From the NCBI GenBank assembly GCA_963782475.1, contig CAWAJW010000013.1, forward strand, positions 62,001-126,000: a stretch of DNA of 64,000 nt, read 5' to 3'. A program made the translations under genes and the position numbers. The notes beneath the pieces are model-generated. The model was not told where the DNA came from, did no database searches, and saw only the letters and a program-made list of their open reading frames with translations. This document shows, in pieces, positions 8,716 to 16,940 of this stretch. Source of the stretch: CAVQBP01 sp963782475 (GTDB taxonomy: Bacteria > Bacteroidota > Ignavibacteria > Ignavibacteriales > Ignavibacteriaceae). Position 1 is the first letter of the stretch; each line of letters starts with the position of its first letter.

Positions 8716-9057
8716 TTATAATTGGTCTATTTCTCTAACCTCTACATTCCCTCCCATTTGCAAAACCGGACATCCTTTGGCAACCTCAACTGCTTCTTCA
8801 TACGAATCAGCTTTAACAATTGAATAGCCGCCGACAGATTCTTTAATTTCGGAATAAGGCCCGTCTGTAATCACATTATCCGGTTTTACAACTCTGCCGC
8901 TCGATGATAAACGGTTCCCCCTATCAAATAATTTATTTTGAGCAGCTATTCCGCCTACCCAGTCCATCCATCTTTTTGTAATAGCCTGCATTTCTTCAGG
9001 AGAACCTTTAGGCATAGATTTAAAATCGTTTCTGAATATTAATAAGAATTCTTTCAT
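8716..9057 (-). CDS. YciI/DGPF-family protein
   Basis: The 113-residue protein belongs to the YCII-related superfamily and contains the name-giving motif in DGPYSEIKESVGGY (about 66-79). The ferredoxin-like fold is indicated by MKEFLLIFRND at the start and SIVKADSYEEAVEVAKGCP near the end. DGPF proteins are consistent neighbours of ECF42 sigma factors and are likely members of their regulon; no activity is established. Here it lies upstream of the sigma gene on the same strand. A ribosome site (AAGGAGATTAAA) precedes the ATG. Confidence 0.9.
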   Translation of the reverse strand: MKEFLLIFRNDFKSMPKGSPEEMQAITKRWMDWVGGIAAQNKLFDRGNRLSSSGRVVKPDNVITDGPYSEIKESVGGYSIVKADSYEEAVEVAKGCPVLQMGGNVEVREIDQL

Positions 9058-9190
9058 TTTAATCTCCTTCTCGTATAATTTTTTTTAATGATATAGTAAT
9101 AATCAATTTTCAAATACCGTATTGATGTTAATCCATAAACTAAATTTATTTTGAGAAATCTTATTGACCTGAAATTATCTTTAATTGCAA

Positions 9191-9664
9191 TCAATTTGTT
9201 TGTACAGCAAATTGACCAGGTACATAAGTTCCTGCTTTAGTCCGGAAGGCTATATTTATCCTGTTATAACAATTTATTGTTATTACTGCCATTGTCAGAT
9301 CAATTAGTTCCTTTTCGGAAAATTGTTTTCTTGCTTCTTCATAAGTTTCATCAGATACATGGCCGTCAGTTACTTTAGTTACAGCTTCTGCCCAGGAAAG
9401 TGCAGCACGTTCACGATCTGAATAAAAAGGGGCTTCGCGCCATGCATCAAGTAGATAAAGACGCTGTTCGCTTTCACCTTCCGCACGCAAATCTTTTGAG
9501 TGCATATCAAGACAAAAAGCACATCCGTTTATCTGGGATACTCTAAAATCGATTAGATTTAAAAGAGATTCTTCAATTGAAGATTTTTTAAGATATACTC
9601 CTAATCCATACATAGCCTTTAAAGCTCCCTGAGCTTTTTCATAAGCATCAATCCTCTGTTCCAT
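9191..9664 (-). CDS. AhpD-like/carboxymuconolactone decarboxylase-family protein
   Basis: 157 residues with the redox signature C48-A-F-C51 followed by H55 in INGCAFCLDMHSKDLR, as in AhpD-type peroxidases. The later segments 'DRERAALSWAEAVTKV' and 'ELIDLTMAVITINCYNRINI' are standard for the family. AhpD-like proteins reduce peroxides using the CXXC pair; the exact partner is unknown. It is on the same strand as, and 133 bp upstream of, the DGPF-sigma pair. That agrees with the habit of ECF42 clusters to carry small redox and detoxification genes. Confidence 0.9.
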   Translation of the reverse strand: MEQRIDAYEKAQGALKAMYGLGVYLKKSSIEESLLNLIDFRVSQINGCAFCLDMHSKDLRAEGESEQRLYLLDAWREAPFYSDRERAALSWAEAVTKVTDGHVSDETYEEARKQFSEKELIDLTMAVITINCYNRINIAFRTKAGTYVPGQFAVQTN

Positions 9665-9940
9665 TTTGAATTCCTCAGTTATTTGTTATTAAATTTTCGA
9701 ATTACAACCATATAACAAATGAGACTAAAGAAATTGGACATATCAGGATAGAACCGGATATTCGGGAAATGAAAATTTATGTATTATCAGAACAATCTTT
9801 TATGCAGAATTAAAGCAATGTGATTTTGGTATTTGAAGAATTAGAATCTTAAAAAATCAATTTAATCTAATTACATGAATATAGAGCCTTCGAATAATCG
9901 CTTCGTTTTCTTTTTAATGATTTGCTTGAAATCCAAATAG

Positions 9941-10738
9941 TTAAATAATTTGGCTGTAAAAATCCGTAAGCAGTTTATTAAAAATTTCAGGCTGTTCCAT
10001 ATTAGGAATATGACCGGCATTAGGTATAATCTCAAATCTTGAATTAGGAATCTGCTTTGCAACAGCATCCAATTCAGGGGGCGGGGTAAAAAAATCATTA
10101 TCTCCAACAACTATAAGTGAAGGAACTTTTATCTTTTTCAGATAATTAAAGTTATCTCTCCGGTCAGCTCTTCCTCGAATAGCAGCAACAGCGCCTTCTA
10201 TTTTGGTATCAATCATCATCTGGTAAAGATGCTTATAAGCTGTCCCTTTTTCCTTAATTGTATTTGGATGCAAATATTTATGAATATCATGTTCGGTATA
10301 CTCTTTCATACCGATTGACAAAATCCGGTCTGCCAGCTCCAGCCTTTTAAAATAGGAGGACTTAGTTTCACCAGCCGGGCTGCTGTCGCAAATCACTAAT
10401 GAAATTACTCTATCAGGAAAAAGCCTTGTGAATTCAACAATTATTTGTCCGCCCATCGAAAGACCGATTAAATGAACTTTTTGAATCTTTAATTCATCAA
10501 GTAAAAGAGCCAGGTCAAGTGCCTGTTCCTCAATAAAAATTTTGGGGAATTTGCAATTTGTTTTCCCGTATCCATTAAGATCAGGGAGAATAAGCCGGAA
10601 ATTTTTTAAAGTTTCAACTTGATAATTCCACATTGTATGATCAAACGGATGCCCATGAACTAAAAGTATTGCTTCTTCATTATCAGCATTAATATCTTCA
10701 AAGTAATAATTATAGCCTCTAATTTGAACATGTTTCAT
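9941..10738 (-). CDS. Alpha/beta hydrolase
   Basis: I choose the ATG at 10738 (265 residues), preceded by AAGAGGCAATTA, over an upstream ATG that would add 31 residues unlike the family. The fold is clear: oxyanion region LLVHGHPFDHTMW (about 25-37), nucleophile S94 in GLSMGG, probable acid D215 in VVGDNDFFTPP and base H243 in NAGHIPNMEQP. Close families are esterases, haloperoxidase-like hydrolases and beta-ketoadipate enol-lactonases. The substrate is unknown. It stands alone on the minus strand, with about 275 bases downstream in which I see nothing. Confidence 0.88.
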   Translation of the reverse strand: MKHVQIRGYNYYFEDINADNEEAILLVHGHPFDHTMWNYQVETLKNFRLILPDLNGYGKTNCKFPKIFIEEQALDLALLLDELKIQKVHLIGLSMGGQIIVEFTRLFPDRVISLVICDSSPAGETKSSYFKRLELADRILSIGMKEYTEHDIHKYLHPNTIKEKGTAYKHLYQMMIDTKIEGAVAAIRGRADRRDNFNYLKKIKVPSLIVVGDNDFFTPPPELDAVAKQIPNSRFEIIPNAGHIPNMEQPEIFNKLLTDFYSQII

Positions 10739-10971
10739 TAATTGCCTCTTTAACTTAATTTTATACTGCAGCTCATTATAATCTTGATTTTTGAATGCAC
10801 AGGAAGAAATAATAAAATTATGAAAGAGCAATTTATATTATTTTTACAGTTAAGTAAAAAATATTAAATTATATTTTAACGGATAAGTTAATTTAACCTT
10901 TAATTTAAGACTTAACGGGAGTGAATGTTTAAATTAGCCGTAAAAATCTTTTAATAACATGGTAATTTAGA

Positions 10972-11562
10972 ATGGAAGAAATAAAATTTTTTAAGACTCA
11001 GGATGATTTCAGGAAATGGCTGAAGAAAAATCATAATAAGTATAATGAACTTTGGGTTGGATTTTACAAAAAGAGCTCCGGTAAACCCAGCATTGACTGG
11101 CCGCAGTCTGTTGATGAAGCACTTTGTTTCGGATGGATTGACGGATTGAGAAAATCAATTGATGGAGAAAGTTACAAGATCAGATTTACGCCGAGAAAAT
11201 CCGGAAGCATCTGGAGTGCCGTAAATCTTAAAAGAGGAGAAGAGCTTATTAAACTTGGATTGATGCAGCCGGCCGGTTTTGAAGCATTCAATAAAAAAGA
11301 TGAGAAAAAAATCAATAGGTATTCTTTCGAAAGAGCTAAAGTTAAGCTTGATAAACAATATGAAAAAAAATTTAAGTTAAATAAAAAAGCTTGGGATTAT
11401 TTTCAATCAATGATACCATCATATAAAAAAACAACTCTCTGGTGGGTAATGAGTGCAAAGCAGGAAGAAACCCGTTTGAAAAGGTTAAATATTTTAATTG
11501 AATGTTCAGAAGACGGTGAAAAAATTCCACAGATGAAATGGGCAGATAGATCAAAAAATTAA
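10972..11562 (+). CDS. YdeI/OmpD-associated family protein
   Basis: 196 residues. The N-terminal half carries the family pattern 'FRKWLKKNHNKYNELWVGFY' and 'EALCFGWIDGLRKSID', then RFTPRKSGSIWSAVN; the C-terminal half holds an OmdA-type helical segment with WWVMSAKQEETRLKRL. The family's molecular function is not established (E. coli YdeI is linked to stress resistance). A paralogue with the same layout lies at 12720-13319 on the other strand, with the GlxA-type regulator between them. Confidence 0.85.
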   Translation: MEEIKFFKTQDDFRKWLKKNHNKYNELWVGFYKKSSGKPSIDWPQSVDEALCFGWIDGLRKSIDGESYKIRFTPRKSGSIWSAVNLKRGEELIKLGLMQPAGFEAFNKKDEKKINRYSFERAKVKLDKQYEKKFKLNKKAWDYFQSMIPSYKKTTLWWVMSAKQEETRLKRLNILIECSEDGEKIPQMKWADRSKN

Positions 11563-11630
11563 TGAAACATACCATTCTCTATAATAGGTTTTTCTCTATT
11601 CTTATTAATTCTCAATCTTAAATCATAACT

Positions 11631-12605
11631 TTAAGCCGCTAATTCCCTGTTGTACTTGTTCCGGTATTGAATTGGAGACAGCCCGGTAATCTTTTTAAAA
11701 GTAAACCGGAATGCCTTGGGATCCGAATAGCCGATTTTATACATAACTTCACTTACATTTTCATTTGAAGATTCCAGGCTCATTTTTGCGGCTTCAATTT
11801 TTACACGCTGAATATATTCTACTACAGTATTAGCAGTAGCTTTTTTAAACCTCCGTTCAAGGTTCCTTCTGCTCAAAGCAAGCATCGAAGCTAGCTGATC
11901 CACAGTTATTTTATCCTGGAAGTTGCTTTCAATATATTCCTGTGCTTTTTTTATCGATTCGTCTTCATGTTCTTTCTGCCCCTTGAATATCATAAAAGGA
12001 GACTGGCTTTCTCTTTGAATATCAATCTGAAATGCTTTGGAACAAAAAACAGCAGTCTGCCTGCCTGCAAATTTTTCAACAAGATATAGTATTAGATTTA
12101 AAGAAGAGTAAGCTCCGCCGGACGAATAGATCCCCTGTTCATCGGTTATAATTTTATCTTCAACCAGATCAATATCGGGGAACATTTTTCTAAACTCATT
12201 TGCTGCCAGCCAATGGGTAGCACATTTCCTCCCCTTCAATAATCCTGTTGATGCAAGTAAAAATGCACCCAAACAAAGGCTTGCTACTTCCGAACCTGAT
12301 TTATAACGCTCTGTAATCCAGGGAATAAAATCTTTATTGAGCTCTACCGCTCTTCTTAAATTACCATACATAGCCGGAATAATTATAAGGTCGGTTTTCT
12401 TAATTTCATTTATGGGATCTGTAGCGATAGTGTAGAGACCGTCATTTAGTCGGCTCTCTTTTGAAAGTCCTGCAAGCTGAACCTCAAATAGAGGAGGTTT
12501 GCCCATGCTTTCCAAAAATTCATTCACTTCAGTAAATACTTGCCGGGGTCCTTCTATATTCCCTAAAATAGCCCCTTTAGTTACAATTATTGTTATATGT
12601 TTCAT
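11631..12605 (-). CDS. GlxA-family transcriptional regulator (DJ-1/PfpI domain plus AraC HTH)
   Basis: I take the ATG at 12605 (324 residues, MKHITIIVTKGAILGNIEGP). A TTG at 12668 would add 21 residues but would lie inside a conserved operator-like motif. Residues 1-195 form a DJ-1/PfpI class I amidotransferase-like domain with C111 in the elbow SLCLGAFLLAS. Residues 215-318 are an AraC double HTH ending in 'FTFKKITGLSPIQYRNKY'. Such regulators bind direct repeats about two helical turns apart. A copy of the operator found upstream of the efflux operon, an NTF2-like gene and the DoxX gene lies 56 bases before this start, suggesting autoregulation. It is therefore the best candidate for the factor that reads these sites, but that is inference. 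Confidence 0.88.
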   Translation of the reverse strand: MKHITIIVTKGAILGNIEGPRQVFTEVNEFLESMGKPPLFEVQLAGLSKESRLNDGLYTIATDPINEIKKTDLIIIPAMYGNLRRAVELNKDFIPWITERYKSGSEVASLCLGAFLLASTGLLKGRKCATHWLAANEFRKMFPDIDLVEDKIITDEQGIYSSGGAYSSLNLILYLVEKFAGRQTAVFCSKAFQIDIQRESQSPFMIFKGQKEHEDESIKKAQEYIESNFQDKITVDQLASMLALSRRNLERRFKKATANTVVEYIQRVKIEAAKMSLESSNENVSEVMYKIGYSDPKAFRFTFKKITGLSPIQYRNKYNRELAA

Positions 12606-12660
12606 GAATGCAATTGTTGTTTGTTTGAAAAAATTTAGGAAAGAAATTATACTATTGAAA

Positions 12661-12690
12661 TGTCGCAATCAACCCCCTGAGTGGCTGAAA
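12661..12690 (+). promoter_or_regulatory. Operator-like direct repeat upstream of the GlxA-type regulator (site 1)
   Basis: TGTCGCAATCAACCCC at 12661-12676 matches site 3 (20124) at 15 of 16 bases. A weaker second half TGGCTGAAA follows 21 bases after the first. Unlike the other three sites there is no TAnnTTTG box downstream on this strand, and the regulator gene runs the opposite way. It would therefore be a feedback or repression site rather than an activated promoter. Confidence 0.4.
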
Positions 12691-12719
12691 TCACATGATT
12701 ACAGTCAAAACAATTTTCA

Positions 12720-13319
12720 TTAATGAAACTTTTCTCCTTTTGAAAGCATATCAACTATTTTTTTCATACGGATATCTCTGGTCTCAGGTTTTTTTGCGGT
12801 TTGTAAACGCCAGGCAATAGAATATTTGTTAGATCTATTAAGTGATTCAAAAAATTTCAAAGCATTTTTATTTTTAGAAAGTTCTTTAAGAAAATCGCCG
12901 GGTATTTTCATATTGGTTGGAGAATCATAGGCTTTTTCCCATCTCCCGTCTTTTTCAGCTTCATTTATTTCTTTTAATCCAGATGGTTTCATTTTGTCTT
13001 GTTTTATCAAAAGTTTGACACGTTCAATATTTTTTTTTGACCAGATACTCCTTTTTCTTCGCGGTGTAAATTTTTGAATCCAGGATCTTTCATCATATTT
13101 CTTAGTCTGTCCATCTATCCAGCCATAGCATAAAGCCTCATCTAATGCTTCATCGTGTGTTAATGTTTTTATATCGGAATCTTTTTTGAACATCCTTATC
13201 CAAATACCATTTGAAGCCGAATGATTTTTCGACAGCCAATTCTTCCAGTCTTCAGAATTTTTAAAATAAATAGTTTTAATATCATCAACGGATTTTAACT
13301 TTACCGATTTTTGTGTCAT
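12720..13319 (-). CDS. YdeI/OmpD-associated family protein
   Basis: 199 residues, paralogous to 10972-11562. The shared landmarks are WKNWLSKNHSASNGIWIRMF, DEALCYGWIDGQTKKYD, FTPRRKRSIWSKKN and the C-terminal 'YSIAWRLQTAKKPETRDIRM'. Function is unknown. It lies upstream of the GlxA-type regulator on the same strand with a gap of about 115 bases that includes the operator-like site, so the two are probably transcribed separately. Confidence 0.85.
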   Translation of the reverse strand: MTQKSVKLKSVDDIKTIYFKNSEDWKNWLSKNHSASNGIWIRMFKKDSDIKTLTHDEALDEALCYGWIDGQTKKYDERSWIQKFTPRRKRSIWSKKNIERVKLLIKQDKMKPSGLKEINEAEKDGRWEKAYDSPTNMKIPGDFLKELSKNKNALKFFESLNRSNKYSIAWRLQTAKKPETRDIRMKKIVDMLSKGEKFH

Positions 13320-13972
13320 AATGATTATTATTTAATCTTTAGAAGACTGAATTTGAAATTTCAGTCATGTTAACTATCCAATCCACTATTAAAAGATAAA
13401 ATAATTTTTGTTTTTTATACATTGAAATATTTTTCACAACACAATATTAAACTTGTTAGTGTGATTAACATCAAAGATATAAATTAAGTTATTCGACTAT
13501 AACAAATAGAGTTTTATGCAATAAACAAAAAAATTAAAAGAAAATTTAAAAGTTTATGCAATGGTTTTAGAATCTTTAAAATAGATTTAATTCATAATCG
13601 AAAAATTAACACAATATTTATTTTTATTTAATTCTATTTTTTTATATTTGCGGAGCAGGTTCCCGATTATAAAAGCAGACATCAATTTCTAAACATTATC
13701 ATATTTCTGCTCAATCAGATAAGCTAATCGAATATTATTTTCAGCAGTAACTCTGCAGAAAAGTGTTAGGATAACTCCACTTTTATTTCGAAAAAAATAA
13801 TCTTAAGGGTGATAAATTAAGTTGGAAGCTACTGATAACTTCAATGATGTATTATCTCAGGTTAATAAAGAACCGGAGGTTAAGCCAATATATGAATATA
13901 AAAATTTGATTGTCCAGATTTTAAGATTCTGTTTGTTATAATTATTAAATGGTAACGATTTAAACTTGGCAT
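13320..13972. other. Long gap before the efflux operon; one small unrecognised frame
   Basis: Very AT-rich. A Bacteroidota-like -7 box TATATTTG occurs at 13643-13650 without a clear -33 element. A 39-codon frame starts with TTG at 13822 behind AAGGGTGAT and ends at 13941 (begins EATDNFNDVLSQVNK). I do not recognise it, and it could be a leader peptide, a gene remnant or chance. Nothing else is visible until the operator at 13974. Confidence 0.3.
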
Positions 13973-13973
13973 T

Positions 13974-14041
13974 TGCCGCAATCACCCATTAATATTGCCG
14001 TAACAGCACCTTTTGCTGTAAAAAAAACAGAGGTAAGTTTG
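13974..14041 (+). promoter_or_regulatory. Operator plus TAnnTTTG promoter of the efflux operon (site 2)
   Basis: Two near-identical direct repeats, TTGCCGCAA at 13973 and TTGCCGTAA at 13995, are 22 bases apart, the geometry of an AraC-family site. They are followed by TTTG (14012-14015) and, after 18 bases, TAAGTTTG (14034-14041), which match the Bacteroidota -33/-7 promoter type. Transcription would start near 14046, leaving a leader of about 58 bases before the TolC-like gene. Site 4 (51865) matches this stretch at about 31 of 42 positions. Confidence 0.6.
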
Positions 14042-14103
14042 AATACGATACATGACATATAATTTTTATTAATCTAAAGAAAAAATGGAATAAGGAATAC
14101 CAT

Positions 14104-15678
14104 ATGGAATTATTTAATAAACGAATGATATTTTTTACTTTTCTTATATTTATAAATATTCTGCCTGTGACTGTTGCGCAGAGGGTGATTAATCCTGACA
14201 GCGCACTCCAGGTTATTTTAAATAATTTAAAGGGAATTCCGTTATCGTTATCAGAAGCATTGGAATACGGAAAAGAAAATTCTACTTCCGTTAAGCAAGC
14301 AGAAGCTGTTTATCTAGCATCAATGGGAGCATTACGCAGAGAGAGAGGAGCTTTTGATCCTGAATTTTTCTTGAACTTTAATTATGATGATCAAAAAATA
14401 CCTGCAGCTTCCTTTTTTTCCGGGGCAGATATACTTTCAACACAGGAAACACTAACTCAAACCGGATTTCGCTTGAACCTCCCGATTGGAACAAGCCTTG
14501 AACTATCTGTAAACTCAACCAAGTTAAAAACAAATTCTCAATTTGCTTTTTTAAACCCTGAATATGATGCTTTCGGTTCTATAAATCTTCGCCAGCCGCT
14601 CCTTTCTGGATTCACAACTTCGGCAAGGAGCAATTTGAAACAAGCTGAATTAAATGCTGAATCTTCAAAAGCTCAGTATGATCAGGAAGTTCTTAAAATG
14701 AATTCAACGCTCGAACAGGCTTATTGGAGCCTGTATGCGGCAGAACGAAATTATGCTGTTCAGCAACTTATACTTGAACGCGCCACCTCATTTCTTCATG
14801 AAGCAGAACTCCGGGCAAAATCGGGCCTTGTTGGGCCAAACCAGGTTGCAAATGCAAAGACTTTCTGGGCCGAACAAAGACTATTACTGATCGACATGGA
14901 GGAAGCACTGGATACACAATCGGACCAGCTTGTTGTTTTAATTGGCAAAAAACCTGAACCCGGAGGGGAAAGGTTTTTAACTTTGGATAATCCTCCAAGT
15001 GATTTTCCTATAGAACCTGTTGAAGATATTATTGATAATGCATTAAAATATAATTTAGAGCTTCAGTCAGCTCAAAAGAATGTCGAAATTGCAGAAGCAT
15101 TGGCAAAGGCAGCAACATGGAAGGCCCTTCCTCAGGTCGACCTGGTCGGTTCATTAACTAGTAATGGTTTAGGCGGCAGTTCACAGGATGTTATCTTTGG
15201 AGGAGATACACTCCGTTCATCAACCAGCGGTAGTTTCGGAAATGTTCTATCTCAGGTTTTTAAACGTAAATATCCTGGTTGGAGCATAGGAATTGAAATA
15301 AGTCTTCCCATAGGGTTAAGAAAAGGATTAGGAGAGGAGGATCGCCTGGAGGCAGGATCACTAAATGCAAAACAAAATTATATTGAAATGTCCCGACTGC
15401 TGGAAAAACAAATCCGCGTATCTTACCGGGAACTGCTGCATGGAAACGAGCGCTTGAAAGCTTCAAGGGATGGTGTGGATGCGGCACAGGAACAAGTTAG
15501 GATCGGGATGATTGAATTTGAAAATGGCAGGCTAACTGCTTTCGAATTGGTTCAGCTTAGTGAAGATTTTGCTCTGGCGCAGCAGCGTTATTCAGATGCA
15601 TTGGTAAAGACAGTTAAAGCCGCCGCTGATTTAAAGCAGCTAACATCAGGCTATTACCCATCGGGTGAAAAACAATAA
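14104..15678 (+). CDS. TolC-family outer membrane efflux protein
   Basis: 524 residues with a signal peptide (cleavage near VTVAQ, residue 26). The two halves of the outer-membrane-efflux fold are seen as long helices rich in A/Q/E with the sequence 'PLSLSEALEYGKENSTSVKQ' at the start and the later 'LSEDFALAQQRYSDALVKTV'. It would form the outer-membrane exit duct of the tripartite pump encoded by the next two genes. It is first in a TolC-MFP-RND operon and overlaps or nearly touches the adaptor gene. Transcription probably starts at the TAnnTTTG promoter below the AraC-type operator at 13974-14041. Confidence 0.9.
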   Translation: MELFNKRMIFFTFLIFINILPVTVAQRVINPDSALQVILNNLKGIPLSLSEALEYGKENSTSVKQAEAVYLASMGALRRERGAFDPEFFLNFNYDDQKIPAASFFSGADILSTQETLTQTGFRLNLPIGTSLELSVNSTKLKTNSQFAFLNPEYDAFGSINLRQPLLSGFTTSARSNLKQAELNAESSKAQYDQEVLKMNSTLEQAYWSLYAAERNYAVQQLILERATSFLHEAELRAKSGLVGPNQVANAKTFWAEQRLLLIDMEEALDTQSDQLVVLIGKKPEPGGERFLTLDNPPSDFPIEPVEDIIDNALKYNLELQSAQKNVEIAEALAKAATWKALPQVDLVGSLTSNGLGGSSQDVIFGGDTLRSSTSGSFGNVLSQVFKRKYPGWSIGIEISLPIGLRKGLGEEDRLEAGSLNAKQNYIEMSRLLEKQIRVSYRELLHGNERLKASRDGVDAAQEQVRIGMIEFENGRLTAFELVQLSEDFALAQQRYSDALVKTVKAAADLKQLTSGYYPSGEKQ

Positions 15679-15712
15679 AAAGTTTTTTATGATAAATGAA
15701 AGGAAGAATTTC

Positions 15713-16807
15713 ATGTTAAAAGTATTCGCATTAAAGAGTTATTTGGCTCTTGGTTCTTTAATTATCTTTTTAGTTTCACTTAACTCCGGCTGTTCGGATA
15801 AAAATGCTTCTGCAGGGGGTTTTAAATTACCTCCGACACCTGTGGAAATTGCTAATGTAAAGGCTCAGAGTGTAGCCGACAAATTTGAAGCTGTAGGCAC
15901 TATTGAAGCAATTGAAGGAGTAACAATCGTTTCCGAAATAGATGCTTCTGTTAAGAGCCTCCCGTTTGAAGAAGGCAGCTTTATAAAAAAAGGTTCTCTC
16001 ATTGCTCAGCTGGATGATTCACAACTTTCGGCCGAAGTCAACCGTACCGAAGCACTTTATACCCAGAGTAAAACTTCTTATAATCGTATTAAATCTATAG
16101 TCGATCAAAAAGCTGGAACGCCACAAGACCTTGATGATGCAATAGCTAATTTGAAAGTCGCCGAAGCTAATTATGAACTTGCCAAAGCTCGATTAAGTAA
16201 AACAAGAATAGTTGCACCATTCGACGGAATTATAGGTACTCGAAAAGTTAGTGCAGGAGCTTTCCTTCGGACTGGTCAGGAAATAACTGAACTTGCTAAT
16301 CTCAATGAAATCCGTGTAAGCTTTTCAGCGCCTGAACGTTTTCTTGCTCAATTAAAACGAAATGCTGAAGTAACTGTTTCTTCAAGTGTATTCCAAGGAT
16401 ATAAAGTTAAGGGGAATATCATTGCAATCGAACCAATTTTGGACTCTCAAACCCGTAATGTTAATATCGTGGCAAAAGTTAAAAATCCAGGGCAGAAATT
16501 CCGCCCCGGGATGTCCGCAAATATTTCCGCTGTTTTAAGTGAAAGACCTCATGCCTTAACTATTCCTAATGAAGCGGTTTTTGCAAACGGCGATCAATCG
16601 TTCGTTTTTGTAGTTAAAAAAGATAGCAGTGTGGCTGCAACTCCTGTAACACTTGGCATGCAGACATCCCAGATCGTTGAAGTTGTAAATGGATTAAAAG
16701 ACGGAATGCAGGTAGTTAAAGCCGGTCATCAGAAGCTTTTTGACGGCGCAAAAGTAGTGCCGGTGAACCCGCAGGAAGAAATTTCAGATAAAGAAAAAAT
16801 GGATTGA
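15713..16807 (+). CDS. RND efflux periplasmic adaptor (MFP/HlyD family), lipoprotein
   Basis: I take the ATG at 15713 (364 residues) because GAAAGGAAG lies just upstream; an earlier ATG at 15665 overlaps the TolC gene. The N-terminus is a lipoprotein signal with lipobox SLNSGC (C at about residue 26). A biotinyl-lipoyl hairpin follows (SLPFEEGSFIKKGSLIAQLD and, after the helical pair, 'RIVAPFDGIIGTRKVSAGAF'), then beta-barrel and membrane-proximal domains. It links the inner-membrane RND pump to the TolC duct. Confidence 0.92.
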   Translation: MLKVFALKSYLALGSLIIFLVSLNSGCSDKNASAGGFKLPPTPVEIANVKAQSVADKFEAVGTIEAIEGVTIVSEIDASVKSLPFEEGSFIKKGSLIAQLDDSQLSAEVNRTEALYTQSKTSYNRIKSIVDQKAGTPQDLDDAIANLKVAEANYELAKARLSKTRIVAPFDGIIGTRKVSAGAFLRTGQEITELANLNEIRVSFSAPERFLAQLKRNAEVTVSSSVFQGYKVKGNIIAIEPILDSQTRNVNIVAKVKNPGQKFRPGMSANISAVLSERPHALTIPNEAVFANGDQSFVFVVKKDSSVAATPVTLGMQTSQIVEVVNGLKDGMQVVKAGHQKLFDGAKVVPVNPQEEISDKEKMD

Positions 16808-16940
16808 AATCCGGATGACCGGATGTTTGAATGTAAAGACTATCCGATCAATTATAAAACTGCAAGTGAGTTATCATTTAATGTAATGTATGAATTTTAA
16901 AAGCAAGAATTATAACATTATGTATTAAGGAGCCTTTAAG

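Noticed and set aside
12606..12668. Longer start of the GlxA regulator at a TTG (12668) behind AGGGGG
   Set aside because: The extra 21 residues do not fit the family, and the bases are better explained by the operator copy; the ATG at 12605 starts with the typical MKHITIIVTKG.
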